Below are positions 1 to 11,389 of a DNA stretch of 64,000 nt, piece by piece. Position 1 is the first letter of the stretch, and each line of letters starts with the position of its first letter. The position numbers were made by a program, and so were the translations under genes. The DNA is from Solanum dulcamara (Eukaryota; Streptophyta; Magnoliopsida; Solanales; Solanaceae), in assembly GCF_947179165.1 (NCBI RefSeq), contig NC_077243.1, positions 37,398,001 to 37,462,000 of the forward strand, in the 5' to 3' direction. The notes beneath the pieces are model-generated. The model had not been told where the DNA came from. It searched no databases and was given only the letters and a program-made list of their open reading frames with translations.

Positions 1-800
1 GATCGGTGATCTACATCTCCTCCCATAAAAAATCTCATAGGAAGCCATCTGGATATTAGAATGAAAATTGTTATTATAAGCAAACTCAATAAGTGGCAAG
101 TGGTCATCTCAATTAACTTTGAAATAAATAACACAGGATCTCAACATATCCTCAAAGGTTTGAATAGTATGCTCTTCTTGATCATTTGTCTGTGGTTGGA
201 AATCAGTACTAAGGTTCACCTTCGAACCCACACCTTTCTGGAATGACTTCCAAAACTGCACAGTGAATTGGTTACCTCTTTCTGAGATAATGGACAAATA
301 AACTCCATGCAATCTGGCTATCTCTCGAATATACAACCTTGCATAATCCTCTGTTGTATTTATATTCTTAACAGGCAAGAAGTGGACTGATTTGGTCATT
401 CTATCCATAATCACCGAAATTGAATCATGTTTTCTACGAGATTGCTTTAAGCCCATAATAAAGTCCATGTTAATCATCTCCCACCTCCATTCTGGAATCT
501 CAATGTTCTGAGCTATACCAAAAGGCCTTTGATGCTAAACTTTGACTTGTTGGACATTTGGGCACTTAGACACGAACTCTATTATATCTCTTTTCATTCC
601 ACTTCACCAATATACTTCTCTCAAGTTGTGGTAAATCTTTGTAGAACCTAGATGGATGGAATACTAGGAGCTATAGGACTTTGCTATGAACTTCTATCGA
701 ATGCCATTAATACTTGGAACACATAATCTTCCTTGATATCTTAACACTCTATCTCCCCTTTTGGAAAAATCGATCACCTTTTTCTTATGGACATCATCTT
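1..800 (-). pseudogene. Integrase of gypsy element 1 (degenerate)
   Basis: The clearest open stretch is 477 down to 109 (122 residues). It shows the start of the core domain (MDRMTKS, with the first catalytic Asp), a second-Asp region where the usual S-D-R-G reads S-E-R-G, and the Q-x-E stretch near the third acidic residue reading Q-E-E-H. Bases 1-108 continue the fold in a shifted frame (plus-strand text of the NN..F..M motif region). Around 545-800 the zinc-binding part is recognisable by a C-P-N-x-Q-Q-V-K type motif. The Asp to Glu change at the second catalytic position and the frame breaks make activity impossible. Normally this enzyme joins retrotransposon cDNA to host DNA. Confidence 0.8.
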
Positions 801-2640
801 TCAACTGAAGGCAAATGAGATCTTAATCTTACTTTTCTTTCACCTTAGCAACTAAAGATGATTCAGCCCCATTCTGAATAATAGCACCACCTTTACTAGA
901 GTCAATGAGTTGAACTCCAAAAAGTGCAAGTCTATGCACCTTTTTAGCCAACTATTTCTTTCCCTCCTCTACATGGGCAGTGCTCCCCATAGATAACCTG
1001 CTAAGAGCATCAGCAAACACATTAGCTTTACCTAGGTGGTAGAGAATACTCATGTCATAATCTTTGAGTAACTCAAGCCATCTCCTCTACCTCAGATACA
1101 ACTCTTTTTGATTAAATACATATTGCAAACTCTTGTGATCAGTAAACACATCAATGCGTACACCATAGAGATAGTAACGCTAAATTTTTAGAGAAAAAAC
1201 TATGGCTACCAACTCAAGGTTGTGAGTCAGGTAGTTCCTCTTATGAATCTTAAGCTATTAGAAGCATATGAAATAAACATAACCTTCTACATCAATATAA
1301 AACCCAAACCAACTCTAGATGCGACATAATAGATAACAAACCCATCTGTTCCCTCGAGTAGGGATAAAACTAAAGCAATATCCAATCAAGTTTTCAATTC
1401 CTGAAAACTTTTCTCACAAGCATCTAACCATTAGAACTTAGCCTTGTTCTACGTCAGTTTAGCAAATAGGGACTATATAGATAAGAATCCCTCTACAAAC
1501 CTTCTATAGTAACTAGCCAAACCCAAGAAACTTCTTATGTCAGTCGGGGATGTGGGTCTAGGCCAGTTTTTTATTGCCTCAATCTTCTGCAAATCAACTC
1601 GTATATCCTCACCAGATACAACATGGCCTAAGAAATACATATAAGCAAGACAGAATTCAAACTTCGAAAACTTAGCATAGAACTCTCTATCTTTAAGAGT
1701 CTGAAAAACAATTCTAAGATGATTGTCATGTTCCTCCTCATTTCTAGAGTACATCAATATGTTATTGACAAACACAATCACAAACATGTCTAAATAAACA
1801 TAACCTTCTGTATCAATACACATCCCAAACCAACTCTGGATGTTTCATAATAGATAATAAACCCATATGTTCCCTCGAGTGGGGATAAAACTAGAGCAGT
1901 AGCCAATCGAGTCTTCAAATCCTAAAAACTTTAGTCATAAGCGTCTGAACATTGGAACTTAGACTTCTTTTGCGTTAGTTTAGTCAATGAGGACTATAAA
2001 GATGAGAATCCATCAATAAACCATCTGTAATAACTAGCCAAACACAAGAAACTTCTTATGTCAGTTGGGGATGTGGGTTTGGGCCAGTTCTTTACCGCCT
2101 CAATCTTCTACAAATTATCTCGTATACCCTCACTAGATACAACATGGATAAATAAATCCACATAAGCAAGACAAAATTAATACTTTGAAAATATAGCATA
2201 TAACTCCCTATCTTTGAGAGTCTGAAGAATAATTCTTAGATGATTGGCACGCTCATCCTCATTTCTGGTGTAGATTAATATGTTGTCGTCTAACATAATT
2301 AGAAACATGTCCAAATACTATTTGAACACTCAATTCATCAAGTCCATAAATGTTGTAGGTGCATTAGGAAAACCAAAGGACATACCAAGAAACTCGAAGT
2401 GGCTATATCAGGTTCGAAAAGCAGTCTTTGGAATATCACATTCTCTTACCTTCAAATAATAATAGTTTGATCTGGGGTCTATCTTAAAGAAATAAGTGGC
2501 ACCCCAAAGTTGGTCAAAGAAATCATTTATCCTAGGAAGAGGATACCTATTCTTAATGGAGACCTTGTTTAACTAACGATATTCAATGCGCATACTAAGG
2601 GAACCATCTTTCTTTTGAAAAAAAAATTAAAAACGCCTCA
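800..2640 (-). pseudogene. Reverse transcriptase / RNase H of gypsy element 1 (degenerate, internally duplicated)
   Basis: The open stretch 1823-1473 (116 residues) holds the RT palm end: V-N-N-I-L-M-Y-S replaces the F-x-D-D-I-L-I-Y-S catalytic box, so both metal-binding Asp are lost. It is followed by the thumb (KFEFC, LGHVVS) and connection ([13 protein letters not shown]). Bases 1271-1791 and 1792-2312 are two diverged copies of the same RT/connection segment. RNase H and the following linker lie at about 800-1470 in broken frames. The bases at 2320-2640 carry the RT fingers in broken frames. Non-functional. Confidence 0.8.
1271..2312 (-). repeat. 521-base internal tandem duplication within RT of element 1
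   Basis: Copy 1 spans about 1271-1791 and copy 2 about 1792-2312. Matching anchors are aaataaacataaccttct at 1271 and 1792, ccctcgagt.ggggataaaa near 1350 and 1873, and caagaaacttcttatgtcag in both. The copies differ at many positions, so the duplication is old. It repeats the end of the RT palm through the connection region, and no LTR or target duplication accompanies it. Template switching during reverse transcription or unequal recombination are both possible. Confidence 0.8.
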
Positions 2641-3254
2641 AGGTGAGACACTCAGCCTAATGAATCCCTTATCCAAGAGATCTTTCAACAACTCTTTTAA
2701 CTCAGCGGTAGCCATTTTATATGGCGGAATAGAGATAGATTGTGTATCATGAAGAATATCAATTCCAAAGTCTATCTCCTTATCAAGAGGAACTCCGGGC
2801 AGATCATCGAGGAAAATTTTGGGAAACTCATTAACAATGGGAATAGACTCAAGGTATGGAGCCTTCATACTATCATCTCTAACTCAAACTATATGATAAA
2901 TACAATCCTTGGAGATTAACTTTCTAGCCCTAAGGTATGATATGAACTTACCCTTAGGCACTGTCGGACTATCCTTCTACTCTATAATAGGTTTATTCAG
3001 TAACTAAACCTTCACAATTTGAGTTCTACAATCAACTAAGGCATAACAGGCATAAAGCCAGTCCATTCCAACAATAACATCAATATCAACCACGTCTAAC
3101 TCAACTAATTCAGTTATGGTTTCTCTATGATAGATGGATACAAAACACTCTATAGACCCTCTTAGATAAGATAAGCTCACCAACAGGAGTAGAAATACTG
3201 AAGGGCTCAAGAATATGCTCATAAAGGATCTCAAAAATATTAGCCACCTATAGG
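2638..3254 (-). pseudogene. Protease to RT N-terminus of gypsy element 1
   Basis: Two open stretches remain. 3234-3004 contains the second conserved element of the aspartic protease (VIVGMDWL) and the C-R-T-Q stretch that follows it. 2868-2638 contains the linker into RT (EFPKIF-DDLPGVP, then a D-F-x-I-D-I-L stretch and the K-G-F-I-R-L-S region that opens the RT fingers). These match the equivalent regions of elements D (26191-26890) and F (41280-41990). The catalytic D-S/T-G of the protease is cut off by the LTR insertion at 3260, and the frame is broken between the two parts. Confidence 0.75.
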
Positions 3255-3259
3255 GTCAT
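3255..3259. repeat. Target-site duplication, left copy (gtcat)
   Basis: Five bases directly before the solo LTR A. They are identical to 6789-6793 directly after it, which proves a single insertion event. Confidence 0.9.
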
Positions 3260-3659
3260 TGTGACACTCCGGAATTTTTTTCGCAAAGACTCGAACATTT
3301 CTTCACGAGTGGGTAGACTCGGACCGGAGGACTTTTAATTCTACACATCAGTTAGGATTAATTCCTAAGTATTTGAAGTGTGTTAGATGTTTTTAGGGGT
3401 CATAAGGGATCTCTAACACCAAGTCGAGTCCAAAGAACTCCAATCGATTAAGTTTTCGGACGAGTTAGTATAAGGGTCAACTTCAAATGACCATATCTCC
3501 TAGGATATAAAGAACTGGGTGTCCCACAACCTACCAAATTAAAGGTCTTTGAGTCTTCTTTCCAACGCCACTAAGATTTCAATTTGTGGAGTTTGGAATC
3601 AAAGGTTATAGCCATTTTTCTACAAACTAGCACAGCAGAGATTTTCAGGCCTGGGTTGC

Positions 3660-3970
3660 AATTGCTGGAAAACTGGGCTTGGCACCGCAGTGGAGAGACG
3701 CGCCACTATCGCGCCAGAAATATGCCTAAGTAGTTTGGGCTCTAGCATGGTGCGCCACTAGAAGGTGTGTAGGGTTTTCAAGCCAACTTCCAAAACCCAG
3801 AAAATATTGGCCTTGGCGCTATAAGGGCGCAACGTGCCACTATCGCGCCAAAAATGTACCTCAGTAGTTTGGTCCTTGGCATGGCGTGCCACTACGAGAT
3901 GTGTAGGTTTTAGGTATAATCAGCCTGGCGCTGTAATGGCGCGATGCGCCACTATCGTGCCAGGAGCATT
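3660..3970 (+). repeat. GC-rich dyad tract in U3 of solo LTR A
   Basis: Three degenerate modules about 130 bases apart share a gcgccactatcg(c/t)gcca core, linked by an agtagtttgg..ct...gcatgg.g.gccacta spacer. The last one contains GGCGCGATGCGCC (3938-3950), a 5-base-arm hairpin. The tract is strikingly GC-rich in an AT-rich LTR and ends about 75 bases before the TATA-like box. Confidence 0.7.
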
Positions 3971-4024
3971 TTTGCCTATTTTCAGAATTTTTTGAGAAGG
4001 GGCAATTTGGGAACTTACCCAAAT

Positions 4025-4032
4025 TATATATG
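4025..4032 (+). promoter_or_regulatory. TATA-like box of solo LTR A
   Basis: TATATATG, followed about 50 bases later by a CT-rich leader (ctctctctaaaaagccc...ttcttcttcttctcc) typical of plant LTR transcript starts. Inference from position and composition only. Confidence 0.5.
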
Positions 4033-4217
4033 TATCACCCTAGACCATTTTGGGATCATATTATTGCAGCCCTTCTCTCTCTAAAAAGCCCTAAAAATTT
4101 CCCTCTCTTCTTCTTCTTCTCCAAATCCTTCTCCAACAAAGATTGCCTTCAAGAGCTTCAAGAATTCAAGCCTTCTATTGAAGACCTAACATCAGGGTTT
4201 CTTCAAAGTCTTCAAAC

Positions 4218-4230
4218 AAGGTATGTAAGT
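4218..4230 (+). promoter_or_regulatory. 5' splice-site-like motif in LTR A
   Basis: AAG/GTATGTAAGT is a perfect plant U1-type donor, about 190 bases after the TATA-like box. The same motif recurs at equivalent places in the other LTR families. Confidence 0.45.
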
Positions 4231-5485
4231 CTAACCTAAAATATGGATTGAGTTCTTCCATATGCCCATAGATGTGTTGGTTAGGAGTTGTGAAAGAGTT
4301 GCACCTTCTAGAAAGGTTTTCTTGAAAGTTTTCCCTAAGCTATGGAATGTTTTTAGATATAAATGGTTGATTGATGATTTTAATGACTTGAGTTACTAAA
4401 TAGTTATTTTTCATATTATTAACTACAAATGTATCTTTGTAATATAGATTTATAGGTATTGACGATATTCTTGAGTTGAGTTTTGTTGAGAGTATGGGTT
4501 CATATTCCATTCAAATGATCCCAAGATGAGATTTCTTGTCATAAATGTCTTGAGGATGAGATGGATAGTTGTGTGTATATATGTATTGATAGGAATGAAA
4601 AGAATGAATTGGTTAGTCAAGAATGTCCCTTTGCTTCTATAAAATGAACATAGAACAAAAATAAAGATTTTGGAGTAGATGTTTGATGATTGATGTGATA
4701 ATGATACTTAACAATGATGTGATGATAATGTTTGATGATGATGTACATGATAATATATGATGATGATGTGACGATGATGTTTTGATGACGATGTGAGTGA
4801 TGACGTGAATGATGCTTATTAAATATGTATAGAATGATTGATGAAGAGGTATATTGAGGAAAATGTTGTATGATGAAGTGGATTAGAGTGTAATGTGATT
4901 TTGTGGTATGTGATATGTATAATTTGAGTTGATTGGAGTCTTAGGAATATTTTGAGAATAAATTATCTTTTGAGGAGGAGCTTTAAATAAATTATTTGTG
5001 AATCTTTTTGCATAAACCATTTACACGCTATTTTGAGTCTAAGGAATTATTAGTTTTATCTTTTATTTAGAAAGGAGTTTAAGTATGAGTTGAGTATGAG
5101 GAGCCTTTAAATGAGTTGAGTATTTTTACATTAAAGTATCTATTTTGAGTTTGAGTTGAGGGGTTGAAATTATGTTTTAATGTACATAATATTCTCTACA
5201 TTCATCGAGTTGAGATTGTACAAGTTTTAAAGAGAAGAGTTTGATGATTTGAGTTGAGTTTTGAAAAGAGTCCAATGAGACTTGCCATTTTGACTCGACT
5301 GAGTTGAATTGAGGAGAGAGTTGATGAGTTGGCAAGGTTCTAAATGAAACTAGTTGTGAGGGCTTATTTGAGATGATTGGATGGAGTCTTATGAGCATGG
5401 AGTCATGGGAGGAGTATCGAGCACCAAAGAGGGTGAGAGTATAGTCCATACTCAAACCCCATAAACTACACCGCCAACATAGGTA

Positions 5486-5584
5486 GGGATGGAACCGTTA
5501 AAGTTGGATGCTTCCCGAGGGATGGAAACGTTAAAGTCGGATGCTTCCCGTGGGATTGAACCGTTAAAGTCGGATGTTTCCCAT
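5486..5584 (+). repeat. Three tandem 33-base units in LTR A
   Basis: Units start at 5486, 5519 and 5552, each reading GGGATGGAACCGTTAAAG-like then TCGGATGCTTCCC with one to three differences. The near-identity of adjacent units suggests a recent expansion within this LTR family. Confidence 0.85.
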
Positions 5585-6788
5585 TTTTATTGTCCTAAAA
5601 TGATAGGACTTGACTAATCAATGGTATCCATTATTAGGGAGGCTTTCATGCCCTGGTAAGGTATGGATGGACATGGCAACAACGTCTGATTATTGTACTA
5701 TCACTGGCTCATAAGTAATGGTTATCAGATAAGAGAAACTCCCATTTAGGTCTTGATAGTGCTCTGAGTCAGTTGAGTTGAGTGGTTTATAAGTTGGTCC
5801 TATCTAAACTATTTCTTGTTAGACTTAGGACACTTGAATGAGTTGTTACATATTTATTGAGTTGAGTCCTTTGAGTTGAATTGTAAAACGTTGCATAATT
5901 TAATTTGCATATTTATTGAGTTGAGTCCTTTGAGCTGATTGTTGAGTTGAATGTTGAGTTGATTGTATATGGTCGGATTGGGTTAGATGAGTTGTGATTG
6001 GATTGTGCATGATTGGATTAGATGATATGTGATTGACTTCGAGCTAACAGTATATGATTGAATTGGATTGAATAATTTGATTGAACTGTATTGTGTATGA
6101 TTGGATTGGACTATATGGTATATGATTGATCTTTGTCTAAAAATGTATTATTACTTTAGACTTATGACACCTTGTTGAGTCTCTCTTATCTTTCTGATTT
6201 GATATATTTGGACCGCTGCTATTCTTCCTTGAGGTATGTTTCATTCTTCCATATTACATACTCGTACATTCCACGTACTAACGTCCAGTTGGACCTGCAT
6301 CGTTCCATGATGCAGAGACAGATTTAAGAGATCGTCAATAGGAGCATCATTGGGGATCTATTCGCACTCAGCGTATTGGTGAGTCCTCCCCTACATTCGG
6401 AGGACACCGCTCATATAATCTTGCGTCGAGTTTGCCTTTTCATTTTGAGTTGAGGTAGCCATGAACATGTCATTGGCACCAATTAGATAGTAATGATAGA
6501 GGCTTCATAGACTAGATAGTGATGGGTCGATTGAGTACTTCGATCTTTGAGTTATTCTTGTCAAACTATTTTTAATGACAAATATTTTAGTTGATCTGTT
6601 GGCCCATGACCTTTATTCTTCGTGTTGGATGGGTGATTTGAGTTGCCCGCTAAATTATTCTTTATTTTTAAACTTTCCGCTGAATGAATGAATGAACGGA
6701 TGTGTGATCAGGCTATATGGTTCGCTTGGGAGCCAGAAATGGTTTCTAAGTGCCAGTTACATCTAGGGTAACCTCCCGGGGCATGACA

Positions 6789-6793
6789 GTCAT
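6789..6793. repeat. Target-site duplication, right copy (gtcat)
   Basis: Directly follows solo LTR A and pairs with 3255-3259. Confidence 0.9.
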
Positions 6794-8044
6794 AAAAGAT
6801 AAGATGGCACCCGAACAAGCAAATCATAGACATCAAAAGAAAAGACTAGAAGCATACCAATAACAATATTTAGTGAGTTCTCCCACTCCTGGAGAATAGT
6901 CATAGCATAAAGAAGGTTAGAATCTCTGCCATTACATGAAGTAGAACCATCTTATTACCTCGGCTTGGTGGTACCGCAGAAGAATATTAGGATTTGTCTC
7001 CTAACATCGAACACTCTCTCTGCAAATGACCCACCTTTCAATAGTTATAGAAACCCTTGGCGCCCTTTCTGCACTCTCCTAAATGGATCTTACCATATAT
7101 GCCGCAATGCGGCTTTCCTCTCAGACCTTGAGCCACACTTTCTTTGGATTAGAAATCCTGAACTCTGAAATTTTTGTGACTCTGGGATTTTCTATCATAC
7201 CTGTAGTTGCGTGTAGGTGTACTCATTGATGAGAGAGCATAGTTAGAAGACCTCATCTAAAATAAGGACATGATCCCCTTACCTTGTTTCTTCTCATTAT
7301 CATACCCAGCTGAGTTTTCTTTTTTGCTCAAGTACTCCTTCTTCTTATCATACTCAACCTATTGAGCATAGACCATAAGCCTGGAAATATCCATGTTAGA
7401 AATCAATAGTGATGCCTTACACTCCCTCTTTACATGTTTGCCCAACCCAGAGACAAACTTCCTCATCTTAGATCTCACATCTAGAACCATCTCTAGAGCA
7501 TATCTAGACAGCTGAATGAACTTAAGACTATAATCTTTCACTGTCATCCCCTCTTGCTTTAATTTCACAAATTCTTCTACATTTGCTTCCCTTAACTCTC
7601 TAGGAAAGAAGTGATCAAGAAATGCACTCTCAAACTCATCTCAAACAAAAGGCTCAGCATTCTCTCCACAGCACTCCTCCTATTGATTGTACCATACATT
7701 CACCACATCCTTGAGTTAATAGGAAACCAACTCAACTCACTTAATCTCGGTAGCATGCATTACTTTCAGAATCTTCCATATATCATCAATGAAGTTCTAA
7801 GGGTCCTCCACAAATTTAGATCCTATGAAGACCAGTGAGTTCATCCTCAAGAAATCTCTAATCGTTACAGAAGTTGATAGCTCTTGATCTAGAGCTAGGA
7901 GCTGTGAACTCTTGTTACTCTTCTGGGAAGATACCAACTGACTGATTATGGCAATAGATCCTCTGAAATCTGTCTCTGAAGTAAGAGCGAGATGAGTAGT
8001 AGGTATTTAAGGAACCTCAGTAGACTGGGCAGGTCAACCTCTAG
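6794..8044 (-). pseudogene. gag of gypsy element 1, main part
   Basis: Reading leftwards from 8044, the gag body is recognisable: a D-F-L-R-M-N region near 7840, then the open stretch 7568-7359 with the S-L-K-F-I-Q-L-S-R-Y and R-K-F-V-S-G-L-G motifs, and a run ending S-R-L-M-V-Y-A-Q. These match gag of D (25501-25689) and F (40628-40960). A degenerate zinc-knuckle part (G-H-L-Q-R-E-C) lies near 7040 with a stop inside. Several stops and frame changes separate the parts. Gag forms the particle that packages the element RNA. Confidence 0.75.
8040..8044. repeat. Target-site duplication, left copy (tctag)
   Basis: Five bases before solo LTR B. The partner at 11082-11086 is cctag, one mismatch apart, which is consistent with an old insertion. 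Confidence 0.65.
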
Positions 8045-8760
8045 TGTCACGACCCAATCCCATAGGCCATGACTGGTGTCCAAGCTGGACGCTCATGTGT
8101 ACCCCTGTTAACTATAAGTAATCCATGCTTAATTTATAACTTAAGGAGATAAAACATTATCTCAAATGGTCACATGTTTACATACTGGCACAATCCACCT
8201 CTTGAGGGGTCACAATTTATCAATAGGTAACATAGTACATAAGCCAACGAGGCTATCATAGTATGTGGGGTCACCCCATTATATACATATAAGCGAGCCG
8301 ACAAGGCTGCAACTATGAAAGAAAACGTCACAAAACATGAGTCGTATGGACATAACTGAAAACATATACATACAACCCACATATATATCTATAGACCTCT
8401 AGTAGTGTCAATGGTATCATATGGTGGGACAGGGTCCCCGCTGTACCCCTGAATAAATGGATATATACATTAGAAGATCAATACCAAAAAGCTAGGCTTC
8501 AACACAACTGAGCTCTTCCCAAAATTGCTGAATGAAAATCCTAAGCTGGCAGATCCCCAAAATGCGTGTCTGTACCCATGGGCATGAAATGCAGCCCCTC
8601 GAAAAGAGGGGGTCAGCATGGAATACGCGAGTATATAAAGCATATAAACCATAAGAAGATTACAGCTGAAATAGGGATGCAGAAGACAAGTATGACAATT
8701 AACAAATCGCTATACCTGCATCTTATGAAATGAAGTCATGTATATCATTATCACATACAG

Positions 8761-9042
8761 TACCCGGCATGTTATGGGGCTCGGTGTTACAAATATATCA
8801 TTATATCATCATAGGCATATATATACCATACCCGGACCTTTAGTGAGGGACTCGGTGAAGATATAGTGTACACTTATACCGTACCCATCCTATTATGGGA
8901 CTCGGTGCCATAACCATGCTAGTGCATTATCATATCATCTTATACATATATCATACCATACCCGGCCCATTATTGGACTCGGTGAAGATATAGTGAAGAT
9001 GTGCATAATAATATACCCGGCCCATTATGGAACTTGGTGAAA
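8761..9042 (-). repeat. Degenerate repeat array in LTR B
   Basis: Five units at about 8761, 8826, 8880, 8956 and 9011 share CCCGGCCCATTATGG and ACTCGGTG(AAGATATAGTG), spaced 54-76 bases. Fewer, more decayed units occur in the other family B LTRs (for example 43835-43910 and 44403-44430). Confidence 0.7.
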
Positions 9043-10640
9043 GATGTATTAACAATATGCACGAGCAGAGTAGTGAGTAACCAAATGCAAATTAAATCAT
9101 CATTTGAGACTCAATAGAATAGTCAAGTGAACCATCACCTGAAGATCAGGGTAGTAATCATCTCAAATACCCTTTACATGTCATTAGAGATCATATCAAA
9201 TGGAGCCTCAACAATCATAGACATGTATCAAGACAATGCTAAACAGCTTATGGATTCAGAGACATTTGTTATCGTAGAGTCTTTAAGAATAGGAGCTTAT
9301 TCATCCAACTACTATTCAAGTTATAGAAGGCTCAAGGGCAATAGCTCAACTACTTTAGGAGTTTTACTGCCAAGAAGTGAATAAGAGTCATGAATCATAC
9401 TCGGAGATTATGAATGGAATTACCCCCAAAACTCATATCATATATCACTTATAGCTAAGACATGCCAAAAGAAAAGAGGGATAGGCTTTATATATGACTA
9501 CTTTCCAACGTATAGAAGACTTGAGATGTAATAGCTCAAATATTGTAAGAGTTCTAACATCAAGAAGTAAATAAGGATCGTGAATTACACTCGGCATTTA
9601 TGAATAGAATTACCCTCAAGCTTATATCATTCATCACTTATGTCAAAGACATGCCAAAAGAAAGAAGGGATAGCTTTACATACCTTTTATGGATCAACTG
9701 TAACCAAGCTTGCTTCGTTACTAGTTGAACCTATTTAACACGAAAGTAATACTATTATTAATAACTTTTGACTTTCCAGCTTCTAAATCTACAACTAATT
9801 ATCCATAGGAATCATTTCCTCGTTCACACTTCTCGACTAGTATATTGCTTAGTTAAGAAGTTAACGGAAATTGGGTAGCATTTCCCCTATAACTCGCCCT
9901 ATCCGAACATCCAATTACCCTCCAATTAACACAACCATACAAACAACAACAACAACCATCCATATATAATAAAACTACTTCAACATTATTCAATACAAGT
10001 TCCAAATAGCCCACCAAAAACCACAACATCAAAATACGATTTTCGATCTTTATTTCGTAAAATTACAACCACACGGAAGGGAGCATAACGTGGCTAACAG
10101 CAGCACTTATACTCATTTATAACCACATTTTCAGCCCTTCAACATATAAAAATTACCTTCAAATACAATACCATAGTAACGATAACACTAACCAAACTTT
10201 AATCCAACTAGAATGGCCTCAATTCTGTCCATTTACAATGTCAACAATGACTACGTAATTTTCTTGCCTCCAACCTTATTTAATACAAGTAATATTTCCA
10301 TTACAACATCATTAACTACAATTTGAAAGGAATAAACCCTACCTTAGCAACTTGGCTCCGCAACTCAACTGAAAATTGATGGACTTTTCGTTGAACTTTA
10401 TTACTGCCCAATAATTAATTTACATTGTTAAACACCTTCATTTGATCAAAGAATACCTTAGATAATTAATTCACAGATCAAAATTCGAACCTTACCTTGT
10501 TGCTAGCTTTGTCGTGGCTCTTTCTCTCTATTTTTCTCCAATTCTTTCTAAGTGTAGAAGACAAGAATGAACTCCTTAGTCATTAAGTAGCTATATGTAT
10601 ATCTCTTTTGAGAGTGACACATGTCAGTCCATAAGGGTGA

Positions 10641-10646
10641 CACGTG
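10641..10646 (-). promoter_or_regulatory. G-box in U3 of LTR B
   Basis: CACGTG in the context TGACACGTGTCC, about 40 bases upstream (minus strand) of the TATA-like stretch. G-box/ABRE-type sites bind bZIP and bHLH factors in plants. Function here is inference. Confidence 0.45.
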
Positions 10647-10720
10647 TCCATCTCTTAGGCGTCCACCTCATCCCATGTACCAACACCAGGTGCTGCCACA
10701 TGGCGGGGTGGGTCCACCTT

Positions 10721-10793
10721 AGTAGGTGCATCACCTACTAGCTCCAAGTAGGTGCATCAACTCCTTATTCCAAGTAGGTGCATCACCTACTTA
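10721..10793 (-). repeat. Palindromic U3 repeats of LTR B
   Basis: Three units of AGTAGGTGCATCACCTACT type (8-base arms), one of them with a single change in the right arm. They lie upstream of the G-box on the minus strand. Related units occur in the two LTRs at 46005-46055 and 52326-52400. Confidence 0.75.
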
Positions 10794-11081
10794 CTCCTTT
10801 TTTATGGGTTCGTAATCTCATCTCACTTTAATAACCTATAATCCTTGCTACTTAAGCTCGATATGTACTCAAGTAGATTAATTATGTAAGACATCCAAGT
10901 CGGTAGCTTACGCAAGTAGGTCGATTACCACGACTCCTTATTTGGCCTCCAACTCCTTCTAAATCCCTCTAAACCTATTTCCAACCATCACTACTCACAC
11001 CGAACTTCATGGATAACATGGATCATATGACAACCTTTTATAAAAAAAATATTATGATATACAAGAGTGCGGGATATAACA

Positions 11082-11174
11082 CCTAGTTCTTACCATAAAG
11101 GGTAGGGGAATCTCAGACTGTGGAACCTCAATTTTGGCGGCGTTCCTCTAGCTAGCGTTATGTTTAGGAGGCAT
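11082..11174 (-). pseudogene. gag N-terminus of gypsy element 1
   Basis: It opens at ATG 11174 with M-P-P-K, the usual gag start in this group (element F starts M-A-P-R). An in-frame TAG follows at codon 9. The frame then continues to the LTR B insertion and resumes at 8044. Bases 11175-11370 are the untranslated leader. Confidence 0.7.
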
Positions 11175-11370
11175 GATCTGCAATGTGTAACGCACTAATT
11201 AGAAGGGAACTTTTATAGATTTAAACTCTACAGAACGACTCAGAATATGAAAGAAGTCTAACAATTCTTAATGTTCTATAGCCTCCTAATTATAAGTGTG
11301 GTGCACGACACACCCATAAGCAAGACTATACTAGACACGACTTTATAGACATCCTAGGAATCTTGAATTA

Positions 11371-11385
11371 TGTGCTCTGATACCA
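11371..11385 (-). other. Primer-binding site (tRNA-Met) of element 1
   Basis: The minus strand reads TGGTATCAGAGCACA, complementary to the 3' end of plant initiator tRNA-Met, four bases from the LTR end. It fixes the element on the minus strand. Confidence 0.9.
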
Positions 11386-11389
11386 TATT

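Larger units (their letters stand above)
3260..6788 (+). mobile_element. Solo LTR, family A (3529 bases)
   Basis: It begins TGTGACACTCC, ends GGGCATGACA and is flanked by the 5-base duplication gtcat. It holds no coding domain, so it is a solo LTR left by recombination between the two LTRs of a full element. Its start resembles the minus-strand start of element 1's LTR, with shared blocks such as AAATGACCATATCTC and GTATTTGAAGT. It contains a GC-rich dyad tract (3660-3970), a TATA-like box (4025-4032), a CT-rich leader, a splice-donor-like site at 4218-4230, GATGAT-rich and GAGTTGAGT-rich low-complexity parts (4680-4810, 5060-6170) and a 33-base triplicate (5486-5584). It sits at the gag/protease boundary of element 1. 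Confidence 0.9.
8045..11081 (-). mobile_element. Solo LTR, family B (3037 bases)
   Basis: The plus strand runs from TGTCACGACCC to GATATAACA. Orientation is minus, set by the PBS and polypurine tract of the full family B element at 43031-52780, whose LTRs match over most of this length. It lies within gag of element 1 with flanks tctag/cctag. Internal landmarks are five CCCGG...CTCGGTG repeats (8761-9042), three palindromic AGTAGGTG-CACCTACT-like repeats (10721-10793), a G-box CACGTG (10641-10646) and a TATA-like stretch (about 10591-10603). It has no coding domain. Confidence 0.85.

Noticed and set aside
4680..4860. GATGAT/TGATGATG run as a possible CRISPR-like or satellite array
   Set aside because: No fixed unit or spacers; simple low-complexity sequence inside an LTR.
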